Shown piece by piece: positions 39,386-39,585 of a DNA stretch of 39,585 nucleotides (positions are counted from its first letter, which is position 1; every line of letters begins with the position of its first letter). This DNA is from Verrucomicrobiaceae bacterium (lineage in GTDB: Bacteria > Verrucomicrobiota > Verrucomicrobiia > Chthoniobacterales > Terrimicrobiaceae). Made by a program: the position numbers and the translations under genes. The notes under the pieces were generated by a model that saw nothing but the letters and a program-made list of their open reading frames with translations, was not told where the DNA came from and ran no database searches. Location: assembly GCA_007280915.1 (NCBI GenBank), contig QYQL01000079.1, forward strand, positions 1 to 39,585, read 5' to 3'.

Positions 39386-39528
39386 ATACCAAATGCACCG
39401 TCTGACGGGTAAAATGTTGCGGCGCGCCGGGACGTCGCGCCCTACCATTGGCACAGGTAGGGTCGGGCCTCCGGACCGACCGCAGGCGTTCGTTGATTCC
39501 GCCTGTTTCGGTGTCAAAATGGTATCAG
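39386..39528 (-). repeat. Dispersed palindromic (REP/MITE-like) repeat, copy 2
   Basis: On the minus strand it begins TGATACCATTTTGACACCGA (from 39527), matching copy 1 at 1317. It contains the same CCCTACC-N9-GGTAGGG core (39440-39446 and 39456-39462) with GC-rich palindromic arms on both sides. ATACCA at 39386-39391 and TGGTAT at 39520-39525 form inverted ends, giving a unit of about 140 bp. Copy 1 lacks the second end. It fills the gap between the ABC transporter and the partial methyltransferase gene. Confidence 0.7.
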
Positions 39529-39585
39529 ATGCTTTTGAGTGCCTTAGCTGCGGCCGCGATATGAGCGGGAGTTGTTCCGCAGCAC
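39525..39585 (-). CDS. 3' end of a homocysteine S-methyltransferase-like gene (partial)
   Basis: The minus strand at the window edge encodes CCGTTPAHIAAAAKALKSI and then TGA (39525-39527). The paired cysteines followed by GTTPxHI are the C-terminal zinc-binding motif of the homocysteine S-methyltransferase domain (MetH N-terminal domain, BHMT, MmuM). Only the last 19 codons are inside the window, so the enzyme cannot be specified. Its stop codon is the first three bases of repeat copy 2. Confidence 0.6.
   Translation of the reverse strand, partial: CCGTTPAHIAAAAKALKSI

Overview
The window is a 39.6-kb GC-rich chromosomal segment that most likely comes from the phylum Verrucomicrobiota. The strongest lineage marker is a 51-aa small basic protein (29831-29986) that I recall as restricted to Chlamydiae and Verrucomicrobia. 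An SHD1-like domain fused to a metallopeptidase (33-1319) fits the same group. No rRNA, tRNA, CRISPR array, transposase or phage gene was seen. The content is mostly core metabolism, with small overlapping operons and several non-coding signals.

Layout. 33-1319: secreted SHD1/HExxH protein ending in a palindromic repeat. 1468-7724 (minus): icd (monomeric type), aroF-type DAHP synthase, a secreted protein of unknown function, and serA. A 50-bp perfect direct repeat brackets the unknown gene, and a decayed paralogue of it lies beside the repeat. 7816-8841: membrane site-2 protease whose CBS-like tail is cut off by one in-frame TAG. 8917-11809: phoU, a DUF362 protein (minus) and hemW. 11817-14912 (minus): a sigma-54-type response regulator followed by a polytopic glycosyltransferase-like protein. 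15061-20630: argD-argF, then a CHASE4/PAS sensor overlapping a GAF hybrid histidine kinase. 20619-24227 (minus): MFS transporter, alpha/beta hydrolase, small overlapping ORF and tgt. 24379-27407 (minus): small ORF, pyrR, pyrB, pyrC. 27540-28803 (minus): infC with an AUU start, overlapping a HAD phosphatase. 28999-30806: secreted protein (minus), the small basic protein and an RluB-type pseudouridine synthase. 30855-36514 (minus): a complete RND efflux operon (outer-membrane factor, adaptor, pump). 36715-39344: ridA, mscL and an ABC exporter. At the right edge lie a second copy of the palindromic repeat and the last 19 codons of a homocysteine S-methyltransferase-like gene (minus).

The most informative signals are these: a PyrR-binding-loop-like hairpin whose lower stem contains the pyrR Shine-Dalgarno; the single TAG inside the protease-CBS gene; the serA-end tandem duplication; and the palindromic repeat, which in both copies begins exactly at the stop codon of the neighbouring gene. 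Assignments rest on reading motifs and family patterns by eye; no database search was run.
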